From contig CP124756.1 of NCBI GenBank assembly GCA_029972225.1, positions 620,001 through 684,000 on the forward strand: 64,000 nucleotides of DNA, read 5' to 3'. Shown here one piece after another: positions 28,082 to 35,894 of the stretch. Made by a program: the position numbers and the translations under genes. The notes below the pieces were generated by a model. It searched no databases. It was not told the origin of the DNA and worked only from the letters and a program-made list of their open reading frames with translations. Positions within the stretch are counted from its first letter, which is position 1. Each line of letters opens with the position of its first letter. The DNA is from Candidatus Thiothrix putei (lineage in GTDB: Bacteria > Pseudomonadota > Gammaproteobacteria > Thiotrichales > Thiotrichaceae).

Positions 28082-28330
28082 ATGTCTCGAAATACGTCTA
28101 TATCGCTCAGTGCGCACTTTGAAACGTTCGTTGATCGTTTGGTGAGTACCGGGAATTATCATTCCGTTAGTGAAGTTGTCCGTGCTGGTTTGCGCTTGTT
28201 GGAAGAACAAGAATTGCGAGTGCAACGCTTGCGAGAAGCACTGATAGCGGGTGAAAACAGTGGGCAACCCCAACCCTTTGATCGTGAAGCGTTTAAGCGC
28301 AACATGCGTGCAGAGTTGGGGAGCAAGTAA
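28082..28330 (+). CDS. parD: ParD-like antitoxin
   Basis: An 82-residue ribbon-helix-helix antitoxin. The N-terminal strand NTSISLSAHFETFVDRLV and the helix pair containing SVSEVVRAGLRLLEEQE match ParD/CopG-type proteins; the C-terminal part, rich in charged residues, would wrap the toxin. It should neutralise ParE and repress the operon. The TAA stop shares one base with the ATG of parE (TAATG), the usual coupling in such pairs. It sits in an insertion between thiD and thiE. Confidence 0.92.
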   Translation: MSRNTSISLSAHFETFVDRLVSTGNYHSVSEVVRAGLRLLEEQELRVQRLREALIAGENSGQPQPFDREAFKRNMRAELGSK

Positions 28331-28632
28331 TGCCTCAATATTCCTTGTCACCGTTGGCGCTGGAAGATATTAAAGACATCTGGCGCTATGGTGCTGCGAC
28401 GTGGGGGCTGGTGAAAACCGAGCAGTACGGTGAGAAACTGCTGGATGCGTTTGACTTTTTGGCGGAAAATCCGAATGCGGGACAACCCATTGACCACATT
28501 CGCGTTGGTTATAAGCGACATTCTGTCGGTTCGCATCTGATCTTTTACCGGTTGGGCATGTTTGCGTGTGTTGAAGTTATCCGTATTCTGCACCAAAGTA
28601 TGGATAGCGAACGGCATTTGCAAGACAGATAG
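28330..28632 (+). CDS. parE: ParE-like toxin
   Basis: A 100-residue RelE/ParE-superfamily toxin. Segments LSPLALEDIKDIWRYGAATWG, NPNAGQPIDHIRVGYKRHSVGSHLIFYR and VIRILHQSMD match ParE, which inhibits DNA gyrase in studied members. All secondary-structure blocks are present and the gene seems intact. It overlaps parD by one base. The pair is probably a stand-alone module and may have helped fix the insertion between the two thiamine genes. Confidence 0.92.
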   Translation: MPQYSLSPLALEDIKDIWRYGAATWGLVKTEQYGEKLLDAFDFLAENPNAGQPIDHIRVGYKRHSVGSHLIFYRLGMFACVEVIRILHQSMDSERHLQDR

Positions 28633-28660
28633 CGATTATGTCTGAACTAGGATTTTTAGG

Positions 28661-29290
28661 ATGCAAGGACTCTACGTCATCACCGACGGCTCAACCGGCG
28701 ACGCGCTATTGAGTAAAGTCGAACAAGCCCTGCGCGGCGGTGCCGCTATCGTGCAATACCGCGACAAAACCACCGATCAAGTGTGGCGTGAACAAGAAGC
28801 GACTGCCTTACGCTCCTTGTGCCGTGATCACCACGCGCTCTTTATCATCAACGACGACGTGGCATTAGCAAAATCCGTGCAAGCGGATGGTGTGCATGTG
28901 GGGCGTGACGATTCCGCCTTGAGTGCTGCACGGGAGGTTTTAGGTAACACCGCCATCATCGGTGTGTCTTGCTATAATCAGCTACAACTGGCACTGAATG
29001 CAGCAGAGCAGGGCGCGGATTACATCGCCTTCGGCAGCTTTTTCCCCTCGCCCACCAAACCGAATGCACCCCGCGCTACACTGGAATTGTTACACCAAGC
29101 GCGTCAGCAACTCACGCTACCCATTTGCGCGATCGGTGGTATTACGTTGGACAATGCCCCCGATTTGCTGGCAAATGGCGCAGACATGCTGGCGGTCATT
29201 ACCGATGTATTCAGTAGCCCGGCGATTGCAGAACAGGCGAGTCGCTATCAGGCACTGGTTCGGAAACATAGTCTGGTTCAGTCGGCATAG
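28661..29290 (+). CDS. thiE: Thiamine-phosphate synthase
   Basis: A 209-residue TIM-barrel enzyme that joins HMP diphosphate and thiazole phosphate to thiamine phosphate. Segments YVITDG, VQYRDK (about residues 32-37), LFIINDDVALA, ADGVHVGRDD, GVSCYN, YIAFGSFFPSPTK and the phosphate-binding IGGI are all in place. It follows parE by 28 bases; thiD lies 1.3 kb upstream behind the insertion. No TPP riboswitch was seen before either gene. The last 80 bases overlap the end of the convergent gene at 29211-30710. Confidence 0.95.
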   Translation: MQGLYVITDGSTGDALLSKVEQALRGGAAIVQYRDKTTDQVWREQEATALRSLCRDHHALFIINDDVALAKSVQADGVHVGRDDSALSAAREVLGNTAIIGVSCYNQLQLALNAAEQGADYIAFGSFFPSPTKPNAPRATLELLHQARQQLTLPICAIGGITLDNAPDLLANGADMLAVITDVFSSPAIAEQASRYQALVRKHSLVQSA

Positions 29291-30710
29291 GCGATTCCGG
29301 CGTGATCATGCTGAGGGCGTCCTGTAATGCTGAGCGTGCATCCGCGCTTAAATTGGGTTGTTGCAATTGAGCGGTGAGGCGTTGGCGCAATGCCGCATTG
29401 TTTTGCAGTTTATCCATGACTGGAACGCCTGCCATTTGTGCGCCCAAAATCAAGCCCACTTGTTCGGCTAAGGTTTTGCTGTCGACAATGCGTTGGTAGT
29501 ACACCGCGTCGGCTTGTTCACGGTATTTGAGCAATTCCATGGTATAGCGCTGCGTCCCGTATTCGGAGAGTGAGTAGCGGTCTTGCAAGGTGGGTTGCGC
29601 TAAGGCATTGTCGAGGTATTGCAGCAGTAGTTGCCGGTGTTGTTCGGGTATCACTTTGTTGACGTTGGCTTCCGCCGCATTGGGGGAGAGTTCCATGAAA
29701 ATGCTATTGCTGAACAGGGTTATTATGCTGCGCCGCTCTTCTGGGGGCATGGCGGTGCTGTTAATGTCGCGCAATAAGGCGGCGACATCGGTGTTCGGGT
29801 CAGTCAATTTCTGTTGCTGTAAGCGGAAGTTAAAATAGTAGTCGGGGTTGAGATGAACCCGTAAATTTTCCAGTTGTTGGGCGAATTGTTCGGCGGAAAC
29901 CAAGCCGTGCGAATCTTGTGACATGGTGCGGTAAATTTCTAAATAGGCGCGGAGTACTTCGGGGTCGGTTTCGCGGGGGAATTGCATTTCCAGAAAATCT
30001 TTGATGTATTGCTGGCGGGGTGTGGCGCGTTGCACGGTGGCGGCGTTCACATTGCCATCGTAGTAACGGGTTTCCGGTGGTAGCAAGATGCTGAAGGCTA
30101 AGCTGGCACGCGCCAGCCCAGAATGTTCACCGGCGGCGGCTAATACGCTGAGCATGTCTTTAAATAACGCATCATCCAGTGTGTTACTCATGATGCTCAA
30201 TGCTTGTGAACTCGCGGGGTCGTCTAGCCCCAGATTGAGCACTTGCTCCCACACTGCCCGTTGCGCCAGCGGAATGGAAATATTTTTAGCTTGCAGAAAG
30301 AGTGTGTCGAGGCGTTCGGATAACGCATCAAGCCGAGGTTGGTAAGCTTCGCGCATTGCTTCATCAGCTTGTTGATAAGGGTCGTAAGGGTTGTAGAGTA
30401 GTTGTTGTAAGCTGGAAATTTCCAGCAAAATGGTGTGGATTTCACTGAGTAAGGGGTCAAGTTTGGCGAGCAATCCGGTGATTGCTGTTGACGTTGGCGG
30501 GGCAATGCCTTGGGTAGCCTTCTGCGCAGTTGCTGTTAACGGTATACTTGCTGCAAAAGGTAAGCGTGCGGCTGTATTCGGGGTGTCAAGGTGTGCTACT
30601 GTGGCGACAGATTGCGAGGGTGTAGCCGGTGTATCGGGCTTGCCGTACCAGTAAGCTAAGGTGATAGCAATGGCTACCAATAAGCTGAAACCCAGTTTGT
30701 AACTGTTCAA
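29211..30710 (-). CDS. Unrecognised membrane-anchored protein (499 residues)
   Basis: I do not recognise a family. After a short cytoplasmic start there is one hydrophobic segment (LGFSLLVAIAITLAYWYG, about residues 6-23) and then a long periplasmic part that is mostly helical and rich in Gln, Leu and Ala. A Pro/Ser/Thr stretch (about 25-75) links the two. No enzyme motif is seen. The likely start is TTG at 30710, with GAGAGG seven bases before it; a longer frame runs into the divergent hemL. The C-terminal 25 residues (Pro, Asp, Ser-rich) are encoded antisense to thiE and may be an extension caused by loss of a stop codon. Confidence 0.75.
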   Translation of the reverse strand: MNSYKLGFSLLVAIAITLAYWYGKPDTPATPSQSVATVAHLDTPNTAARLPFAASIPLTATAQKATQGIAPPTSTAITGLLAKLDPLLSEIHTILLEISSLQQLLYNPYDPYQQADEAMREAYQPRLDALSERLDTLFLQAKNISIPLAQRAVWEQVLNLGLDDPASSQALSIMSNTLDDALFKDMLSVLAAAGEHSGLARASLAFSILLPPETRYYDGNVNAATVQRATPRQQYIKDFLEMQFPRETDPEVLRAYLEIYRTMSQDSHGLVSAEQFAQQLENLRVHLNPDYYFNFRLQQQKLTDPNTDVAALLRDINSTAMPPEERRSIITLFSNSIFMELSPNAAEANVNKVIPEQHRQLLLQYLDNALAQPTLQDRYSLSEYGTQRYTMELLKYREQADAVYYQRIVDSKTLAEQVGLILGAQMAGVPVMDKLQNNAALRQRLTAQLQQPNLSADARSALQDALSMITPESPMPTEPDYVSEPVPDSDSPVLQSPGY

Positions 30711-30777
30711 GTGTAAACCTCTCGCGTAAGATTGTAAGCCTTTCCTGTTATCGTCAATTCTGCCAAGGATGCCAGCC

Positions 30778-32058
30778 GTGACCCGTTCTGAAACGTTATT
30801 TGAGCAAGCCAAACATTCCATTCCCGGCGGGGTTAATTCCCCGGTACGAGCCTTTCGCAGTGTCGGTGGTTCTCCCCGTTTTATTGCCCGTGCTCAAGGG
30901 GCGTATATGTGGGATGCAGACGGCAACCGTTTGATTGATTACGTGGGTTCGTGGGGGCCAATGGTCGCCGGTCACGCGCACCCCGAAGTCGTCGCTGCGG
31001 TGCAAGCCGCTGCGGTGGATGGCTTGAGCTACGGTGCGCCCACCGAATTGGAAATCACCATGGCAGAGCGCATTTGCGCCATTATGCCGTCGATCGACAT
31101 GGTGCGCATGACCAGTTCGGGTACAGAAGCCACGATGTCGGCGATTCGCTTGGCACGAGGCTTTACCGGGCGTAACTTCTTGGTCAAATTTGAAGGGGGC
31201 TATCATGGTCATGGTGACTCGCTGCTGGTGAAAGCCGGTTCGGGTGCGTTGACGTTTGGACAACCGAGTTCCCCCGGTGTTCCCGCAGCATTGGCGCAAT
31301 ACACCCTGACGCTTGACTATAACAATAGCACACAGGTGCGCGAAGTGTTCGCGGCGCGGGGGCATGAAATTGCTTGCATTATCGTCGAACCCGTTTCCGG
31401 CAATATGAATTGCATCCCGCCTGTCGATGGTTTCCTCGAAACCTTGCGCGAGGTGTGTGATCAGTCGGGTGCGGTACTGATTTTCGATGAGGTCATGACG
31501 GGCTTTCGGGTGGCATTGGGCGGGGCGCAGCAGGTGTATGGCGTGAAGCCTGACATTACCACGCTGGGTAAAATCATTGGGGGCGGAATGCCGGTCGGCG
31601 CGTTCGGCGGCAGGCGTGACATTATGGAACAGTTGTCGCCGTTGGGCGCGGTGTATCAGGCTGGCACGTTATCCGGCAACCCGATTGCGATGACGGCGGG
31701 GTTGAAAATGCTGGAAATCATTTCCCGCGATGATTTTTACCCAGAACTGACCAGCAAAACCACGTACTTGCTCGAAGGTTTGCAGCAAGTCGCCGACGCT
31801 GCCGGTGTGCCGTTTATCACTCAGCAAGTGGGTGGGATGTTCGGTTTGTTCTTCACCACCGAACCACGCATCGACACTTACGCGCAAGTGACTCAATGCA
31901 ATATTCCACAATTCAACCGCTTTTTCCACGGCATGTTAGACCGGGGTGTGTATCTCGCGCCGTCGGCGTATGAGGCGGGATTTGTATCCAACGCCCATAC
32001 CCAAGCCGATTTGGATGAAACCATCGCCATTGCCAAAGATGTATTTGCCAGCTTATAA
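30778..32058 (+). CDS. hemL: Glutamate-1-semialdehyde 2,1-aminomutase
   Basis: A 426-residue PLP enzyme that makes 5-aminolevulinate in the C5 tetrapyrrole pathway. It shows the family opening [23 protein letters not shown], the [14 protein letters not shown] cofactor region, FDEVMTGFR and the PLP-lysine region [17 protein letters not shown] near residue 265. I prefer GTG at 30778, which has AAGGA eight bases upstream and gives the usual N-terminus; the ATG at 30769 overlaps that site. It supplies the precursor of haem, sirohaem and corrinoids. Divergent from the membrane-anchored protein gene. Confidence 0.95.
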   Translation: MTRSETLFEQAKHSIPGGVNSPVRAFRSVGGSPRFIARAQGAYMWDADGNRLIDYVGSWGPMVAGHAHPEVVAAVQAAAVDGLSYGAPTELEITMAERICAIMPSIDMVRMTSSGTEATMSAIRLARGFTGRNFLVKFEGGYHGHGDSLLVKAGSGALTFGQPSSPGVPAALAQYTLTLDYNNSTQVREVFAARGHEIACIIVEPVSGNMNCIPPVDGFLETLREVCDQSGAVLIFDEVMTGFRVALGGAQQVYGVKPDITTLGKIIGGGMPVGAFGGRRDIMEQLSPLGAVYQAGTLSGNPIAMTAGLKMLEIISRDDFYPELTSKTTYLLEGLQQVADAAGVPFITQQVGGMFGLFFTTEPRIDTYAQVTQCNIPQFNRFFHGMLDRGVYLAPSAYEAGFVSNAHTQADLDETIAIAKDVFASL

Positions 32059-32076
32059 GCGGTAAGGAATGCCCTA

Positions 32077-33342
32077 GTGTCGTTAAGACTTTTGCTTTTG
32101 TGGGCGACCCTGTGGTTAGGGGTCGCCTCGCCGTCGTGGGCGGAAAACAGTTCTTCCTCTATTTATTCCGATGTGGAAGCGTCGGTGTATCAAGTGCGGG
32201 TTATTAATCAGCAAACCGGTAAAAAAACCGCAATTGGCTCGGCGTTTGTAGTGATGCGCCCGGATATTATTGCGACCAATTACCACGTGGTCAGCACCTA
32301 CATCAATAACCCGGAAGGTGATTTTGCACTGGATTATTTATCGACTTCCGGCAATACCGGGCGCTTAGAATTGCTGGCAGTGGATGTGTTGCATGACCTT
32401 GCAGTATTGAAAGCCGACATGCCTTTAGGTAAGCCCTTGCAGATTGCGAAGATTCCACCCAAGGGAGCGCGGTTATATTCCCTAGGAAATCCGATGGATA
32501 AAGGCTTCTCTATTGTGGAAGGCACGAATAACGGGGTCATGAAATCCAGCGATGATAACAATATTCTGTTTTCCGGCAGCCTGAATGCCGGGATGAGCGG
32601 TGGCCCTACGTTGGATGAGAACAAAAACGTAGTGGGGGTCAATGTGGCGACGTCGGGCAATGGCTTGAGTTACCTCGTGCCTGCGGACTATTTAGCGATT
32701 ATTTTGGAACGTCTGAAATTGACCGGATTTCAGGCGGATGCGGATATTGGGCAGCGCATTACCGAGCAATTGAAAAACCATGCGGATAAGTACGTGCAAA
32801 ATTTGCAGAAGCGGGAATGGACGCTTCAGCAACTAGGGCGTTTCAAAGTGCCGATGGATGTTACCGGCGTGGTGCGTTGCTGGGATAACAGCGATAAACC
32901 CAAATCGGATACGTTAATGCGTTCGTATTTCACCCAGTGCAGCAATGAGAGCAGCATTTATCTGGATGATGAGCTGGAAGTGGGTACTTTGGACTACGAG
33001 TATGTGTGGTTTGATGCGGGGGAAACGATTCCGGCACGCTTTTACCGTTATTACGAGATTATGAATGCCAGCGTGTCAGCGAGTGGGGCGGGCAAGCAAG
33101 ATGTGACCAATTTTGAGTGTTTCACCGATTTTACGCTGATTGCGGGGCAAGAATTCAAAATGACAGTGTGTCGGCGCGATTACCTCAATTATACCGGGCT
33201 GAGTGATTTGCTGGTGACGGCGGCGTTGGTGGGGCATAAGCGTCAGGGAATGCTGTTTAATTTGGACATGACCGGCACAACGTTTGAGAGTGGCATGGCG
33301 TTGTTGCAGCGCATGTTGGGGGATTTCAAATGGCAACCATGA
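32077..33342 (+). CDS. Exported trypsin/HtrA-like serine protease
   Basis: A 421-residue protein with an N-terminal signal peptide (MSLRLLLLWATLWLGVASPSWA). A chymotrypsin-fold domain follows with His70 (ATNYHVV), Asp107 (LHDLAVL) and Ser174 (GMSGGP), all intact. There is no PDZ domain; the C-terminal 200 residues are a separate region of unknown fold with cysteines near residues 269, 288, 347 and 367. Translation starts at a GTG, 18 bases after hemL. The 3' end overlaps the FHA-protein gene by 13 bases, so the two are translationally coupled and probably act together in the envelope. Confidence 0.88.
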   Translation: MSLRLLLLWATLWLGVASPSWAENSSSSIYSDVEASVYQVRVINQQTGKKTAIGSAFVVMRPDIIATNYHVVSTYINNPEGDFALDYLSTSGNTGRLELLAVDVLHDLAVLKADMPLGKPLQIAKIPPKGARLYSLGNPMDKGFSIVEGTNNGVMKSSDDNNILFSGSLNAGMSGGPTLDENKNVVGVNVATSGNGLSYLVPADYLAIILERLKLTGFQADADIGQRITEQLKNHADKYVQNLQKREWTLQQLGRFKVPMDVTGVVRCWDNSDKPKSDTLMRSYFTQCSNESSIYLDDELEVGTLDYEYVWFDAGETIPARFYRYYEIMNASVSASGAGKQDVTNFECFTDFTLIAGQEFKMTVCRRDYLNYTGLSDLLVTAALVGHKRQGMLFNLDMTGTTFESGMALLQRMLGDFKWQP

Positions 33343-34289
33343 TTTTGGAAATTCAAACACGCGGTTTGAATCAATACCACCGTTTGGAGCAGTTCCCGGT
33401 AACGATTGGGCGGGCGCTGGATAATGATGTGATTCTCTCCGATAACTCGGTGTCACCCTACCATTTGCGTTTGGAGCAAGACGCTAAGGGGCAGGTATTC
33501 GTTCACAATTTGTCGAGTGAAAACGGTACGCGCCTGAATAAGCATCAGCTTGGTTTACAGCCCGTGCAAGCGCCGATTCCGAGTCAACTATTGTTGGGTA
33601 ATCGCCGTTTGCGTTTAGCGTCGACTGCGATGCCGGTGGAAATCACTCACGTTAGCCGTTGCGGGGGCTTGTTTACACCTTTTTGTAAGCCGTTGTGGGC
33701 AGTGTTGTTGCTGTTGTTGACCGTGGTATCGCTGTTGCTGAACGATTATTTGAATGTGACAACGGCTAAAGATCCGCTGTTTTACATCAGTGGGGTGTTG
33801 CCGACCTTGGTGTGGATGCTGTTTGCGACTTTGGTGATCAGTGGCATTACGCGACTGTTCACGCACCGTTGGGAGTTTGCTCCGGCGTTGAGTGTGGTGT
33901 CATTGTTTAATCTAGTGCCGATGGTATTGGAAGAAATAAGCGGCTGGCTGAGTTATTTTCTGACCTCGGATGCGCCGTTTACCTGGCTCATGACCGGCGT
34001 CAGTGGTTTCGTGCTGATACCCGCGTTGTTGTATGCTTATCTGCATTGGGTATTGAGTCAGAAACGTTTGCTTGCTTTGGGCATTGCTTTGGTATTGAGT
34101 GCGCTGCCGTTGGGGTTGCGAGCGATTAGCGTGTTGGATCAAGTGACACTGGCGAATGAGTTTTCCAGCGAGCCGTATTACCATCAGGAATTGAGTTCGT
34201 TGAATATTCATGCGAATCCGCCACTGCCATTGGAAACGTATTTGCAACGCGCCGCAGATGCCTTGCCTTCGCAATTAGCCGACGAGTAA
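33330..34289 (+). CDS. FHA-domain membrane protein
   Basis: A 319-residue protein. The N-terminal forkhead-associated domain (about residues 1-100) shows FPVTIGRALDNDVILSD, SVSPYHLRL and SSENGTRLN, the phosphothreonine-binding GR...S..H...NGT core. After a linker come several hydrophobic segments (about residues 115-135, 150-175, 185-205, 220-245, 255-275) and a short soluble tail. FHA domains read Ser/Thr phosphorylation, so the protein probably recruits a phosphorylated partner to the membrane. No kinase gene is nearby. It overlaps the preceding exported protease gene, which suggests a signalling/proteolysis pair. Confidence 0.88.
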   Translation: MATMILEIQTRGLNQYHRLEQFPVTIGRALDNDVILSDNSVSPYHLRLEQDAKGQVFVHNLSSENGTRLNKHQLGLQPVQAPIPSQLLLGNRRLRLASTAMPVEITHVSRCGGLFTPFCKPLWAVLLLLLTVVSLLLNDYLNVTTAKDPLFYISGVLPTLVWMLFATLVISGITRLFTHRWEFAPALSVVSLFNLVPMVLEEISGWLSYFLTSDAPFTWLMTGVSGFVLIPALLYAYLHWVLSQKRLLALGIALVLSALPLGLRAISVLDQVTLANEFSSEPYYHQELSSLNIHANPPLPLETYLQRAADALPSQLADE

Positions 34290-34290
34290 G

Positions 34291-35022
34291 TTAAAGATCC
34301 CCAAAGCGGTGCTGGAGCAAGGCCAGTGCCGCGCTACTCGCTGTTTCTGCCCGCAATATTCGTGGCCCCAACGAGACGGGCATTACCCCAGCTTGCACAC
34401 AAGTTTCCACTTCTGCATCGGTAAACCCGCCTTCGGGGCCAATCAAGAGCGCAATCGGTGTGGGTAACTCTGACGACAAGGCGTGAATGCGCGGGAAATC
34501 ACCGGGCGCGAGAATTATCCGCGTACCCACACAAGGTGTTTCCAGCCAGCGTTCCAGCGTCAACGGTGCTTGTACGGTAGGCATTCGAGTACGCCCTGAT
34601 TGTTCGCACGCTGCCACGACAATACCCTCCCAGTGCTGCAATTTTTTATCCACTTGCTCTTTGCCAACCCGTACTACGCTGCGGTGCGTGATCAGTGGCT
34701 GGATGGTATTTGCACCGAGTTCTACGGCTTTTTGCAGGGCAAAATCCATTTTGTCAGGCTTGATAACCGCTTGCACGAGGGTGAGGTGGACGGGAGATTC
34801 GGTGTCAATCGCGGAAAAGCTGTCGATCAGCACCGATGCAGTACGTTTGCTGATATGGCTCATGTGTGCGACATATTCGCCACCTTCACCGTTAAACAGG
34901 ATGAGTGGTTCGCCCACGCCTAAGCGCAACACTTGGATGGCGTGGCGAAACGTCGTGTCGGGCAAGACGCATTCCTGCCCGACAGAGAAAGGTTGCGACA
35001 CATAAAAACGCGGGACGCGCAT
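34291..35022 (-). CDS. rsmE: 16S rRNA m3U1498 methyltransferase RsmE
   Basis: A 243-residue SPOUT-class methyltransferase. The PUA-like N-terminus (MRVPRFYV...HAIQVLRLGVGEPL) is followed by the knot region: QKAVELGANTIQPLIT, ACEQSGRTRMP, LIGPEGGFTDAE and LGPRILRAETA. It methylates U1498 of 16S rRNA using S-adenosylmethionine. The ATG shares a base with the metF stop (TGATG), so it is translated as the last gene of the metK-ahcY operon. A longer frame to 35049 lies inside metF and is not needed. Confidence 0.95.
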   Translation of the reverse strand: MRVPRFYVSQPFSVGQECVLPDTTFRHAIQVLRLGVGEPLILFNGEGGEYVAHMSHISKRTASVLIDSFSAIDTESPVHLTLVQAVIKPDKMDFALQKAVELGANTIQPLITHRSVVRVGKEQVDKKLQHWEGIVVAACEQSGRTRMPTVQAPLTLERWLETPCVGTRIILAPGDFPRIHALSSELPTPIALLIGPEGGFTDAEVETCVQAGVMPVSLGPRILRAETASSAALALLQHRFGDL

Positions 35023-35894
35023 CAGTCTGCCAACCCGATGTTTTTCCAAATACTCATGGTCGGTTCAACCCGATTCATGGTGTAGAAATGCAAGCCGGGT
35101 GCACCTGTTTCAAGCAAGTTTTCACACAGTAAACTGATAAATTCCTCACCGAATTTGGCGATGGATTCCACATCATCCGCATAGGTTTCCAGTTGCTTGC
35201 GCAACCAGCGCGGAATTTCCGCCCCGCACATATCCGAAAAGCGTGCCAGTTGTGAATAATTGGTGATCGGCATAATGCCGGGGACGATGGGGATTTCCAC
35301 GCCCTTTTTCACGCATTCATCCACAAAGTGCCAATACGCATCCGCATTGAAGAAGTATTGCGTAATCGCACTGTTCGCGCCTGCATTCACCTTGCGCACA
35401 AAGTTGTCGATGTCGACTTTGAGGTTGGGGGCTTGCGGGTGCATTTCGGGGTAAGCAGCCACTTCGATATTGAAATGGTCGCCGGTTTCCTTGCGGATAA
35501 ATTCCACCAGTTCGTTGGCGTAGCGGAATTGCCCCAGATCGCGTGAACCGGACGGCAAATCACCGCGCAAGGCGACAATGTGCTTGATGCCGTTATTGCG
35601 GTAGGTGTCCAATGTTTCGCGGATTTGTTCGGCACTCGAACCCACGCACGACAAGTGTGGTGCGGCTTCAATGCCGGAATCACGTTGGATTTCTAGCACG
35701 GTGTTCAAGGTATTCGCTTGCGTTGAGCCGCCTGCGCCGTAAGTGACCGAAAAGAAACGCGGGTTTAATGCCGCTAATTCGTTGCGTACTGCGCGTAGAT
35801 TTTCTGCACCCTTGTCGGTTTTGGGTGGGAAAAACTCGAAGCTGAAAATTAGATCATCGTGATTTACGTGATCGTGTTGATGGTCGTCAGTCAT
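35022..35894 (-). CDS. metF: 5,10-methylenetetrahydrofolate reductase
   Basis: A 290-residue FAD-dependent TIM-barrel enzyme that makes 5-methyltetrahydrofolate, the methyl donor for methionine. Segments FSFEFFPPKT (residues about 17-26), FFSVTYGAGGST (about 47-58), PHLSCVG, ALRGDLP and GANSAITQYFFNAD match MetF. A His-rich start (HQHDHVNH) is unusual but short. The start overlaps the end of the methyltransferase gene by eight bases. As part of the SAH-riboswitch operon it supplies methyl groups for resynthesis of methionine. Confidence 0.96.
   Translation of the reverse strand: MTDDHQHDHVNHDDLIFSFEFFPPKTDKGAENLRAVRNELAALNPRFFSVTYGAGGSTQANTLNTVLEIQRDSGIEAAPHLSCVGSSAEQIRETLDTYRNNGIKHIVALRGDLPSGSRDLGQFRYANELVEFIRKETGDHFNIEVAAYPEMHPQAPNLKVDIDNFVRKVNAGANSAITQYFFNADAYWHFVDECVKKGVEIPIVPGIMPITNYSQLARFSDMCGAEIPRWLRKQLETYADDVESIAKFGEEFISLLCENLLETGAPGLHFYTMNRVEPTMSIWKNIGLAD

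Noticed and set aside
26500..28660. TPP riboswitch before thiD or thiE
   Set aside because: The conserved CUGAGA and ACCUGA blocks with their usual spacing are not seen; thiD overlaps the preceding gene.
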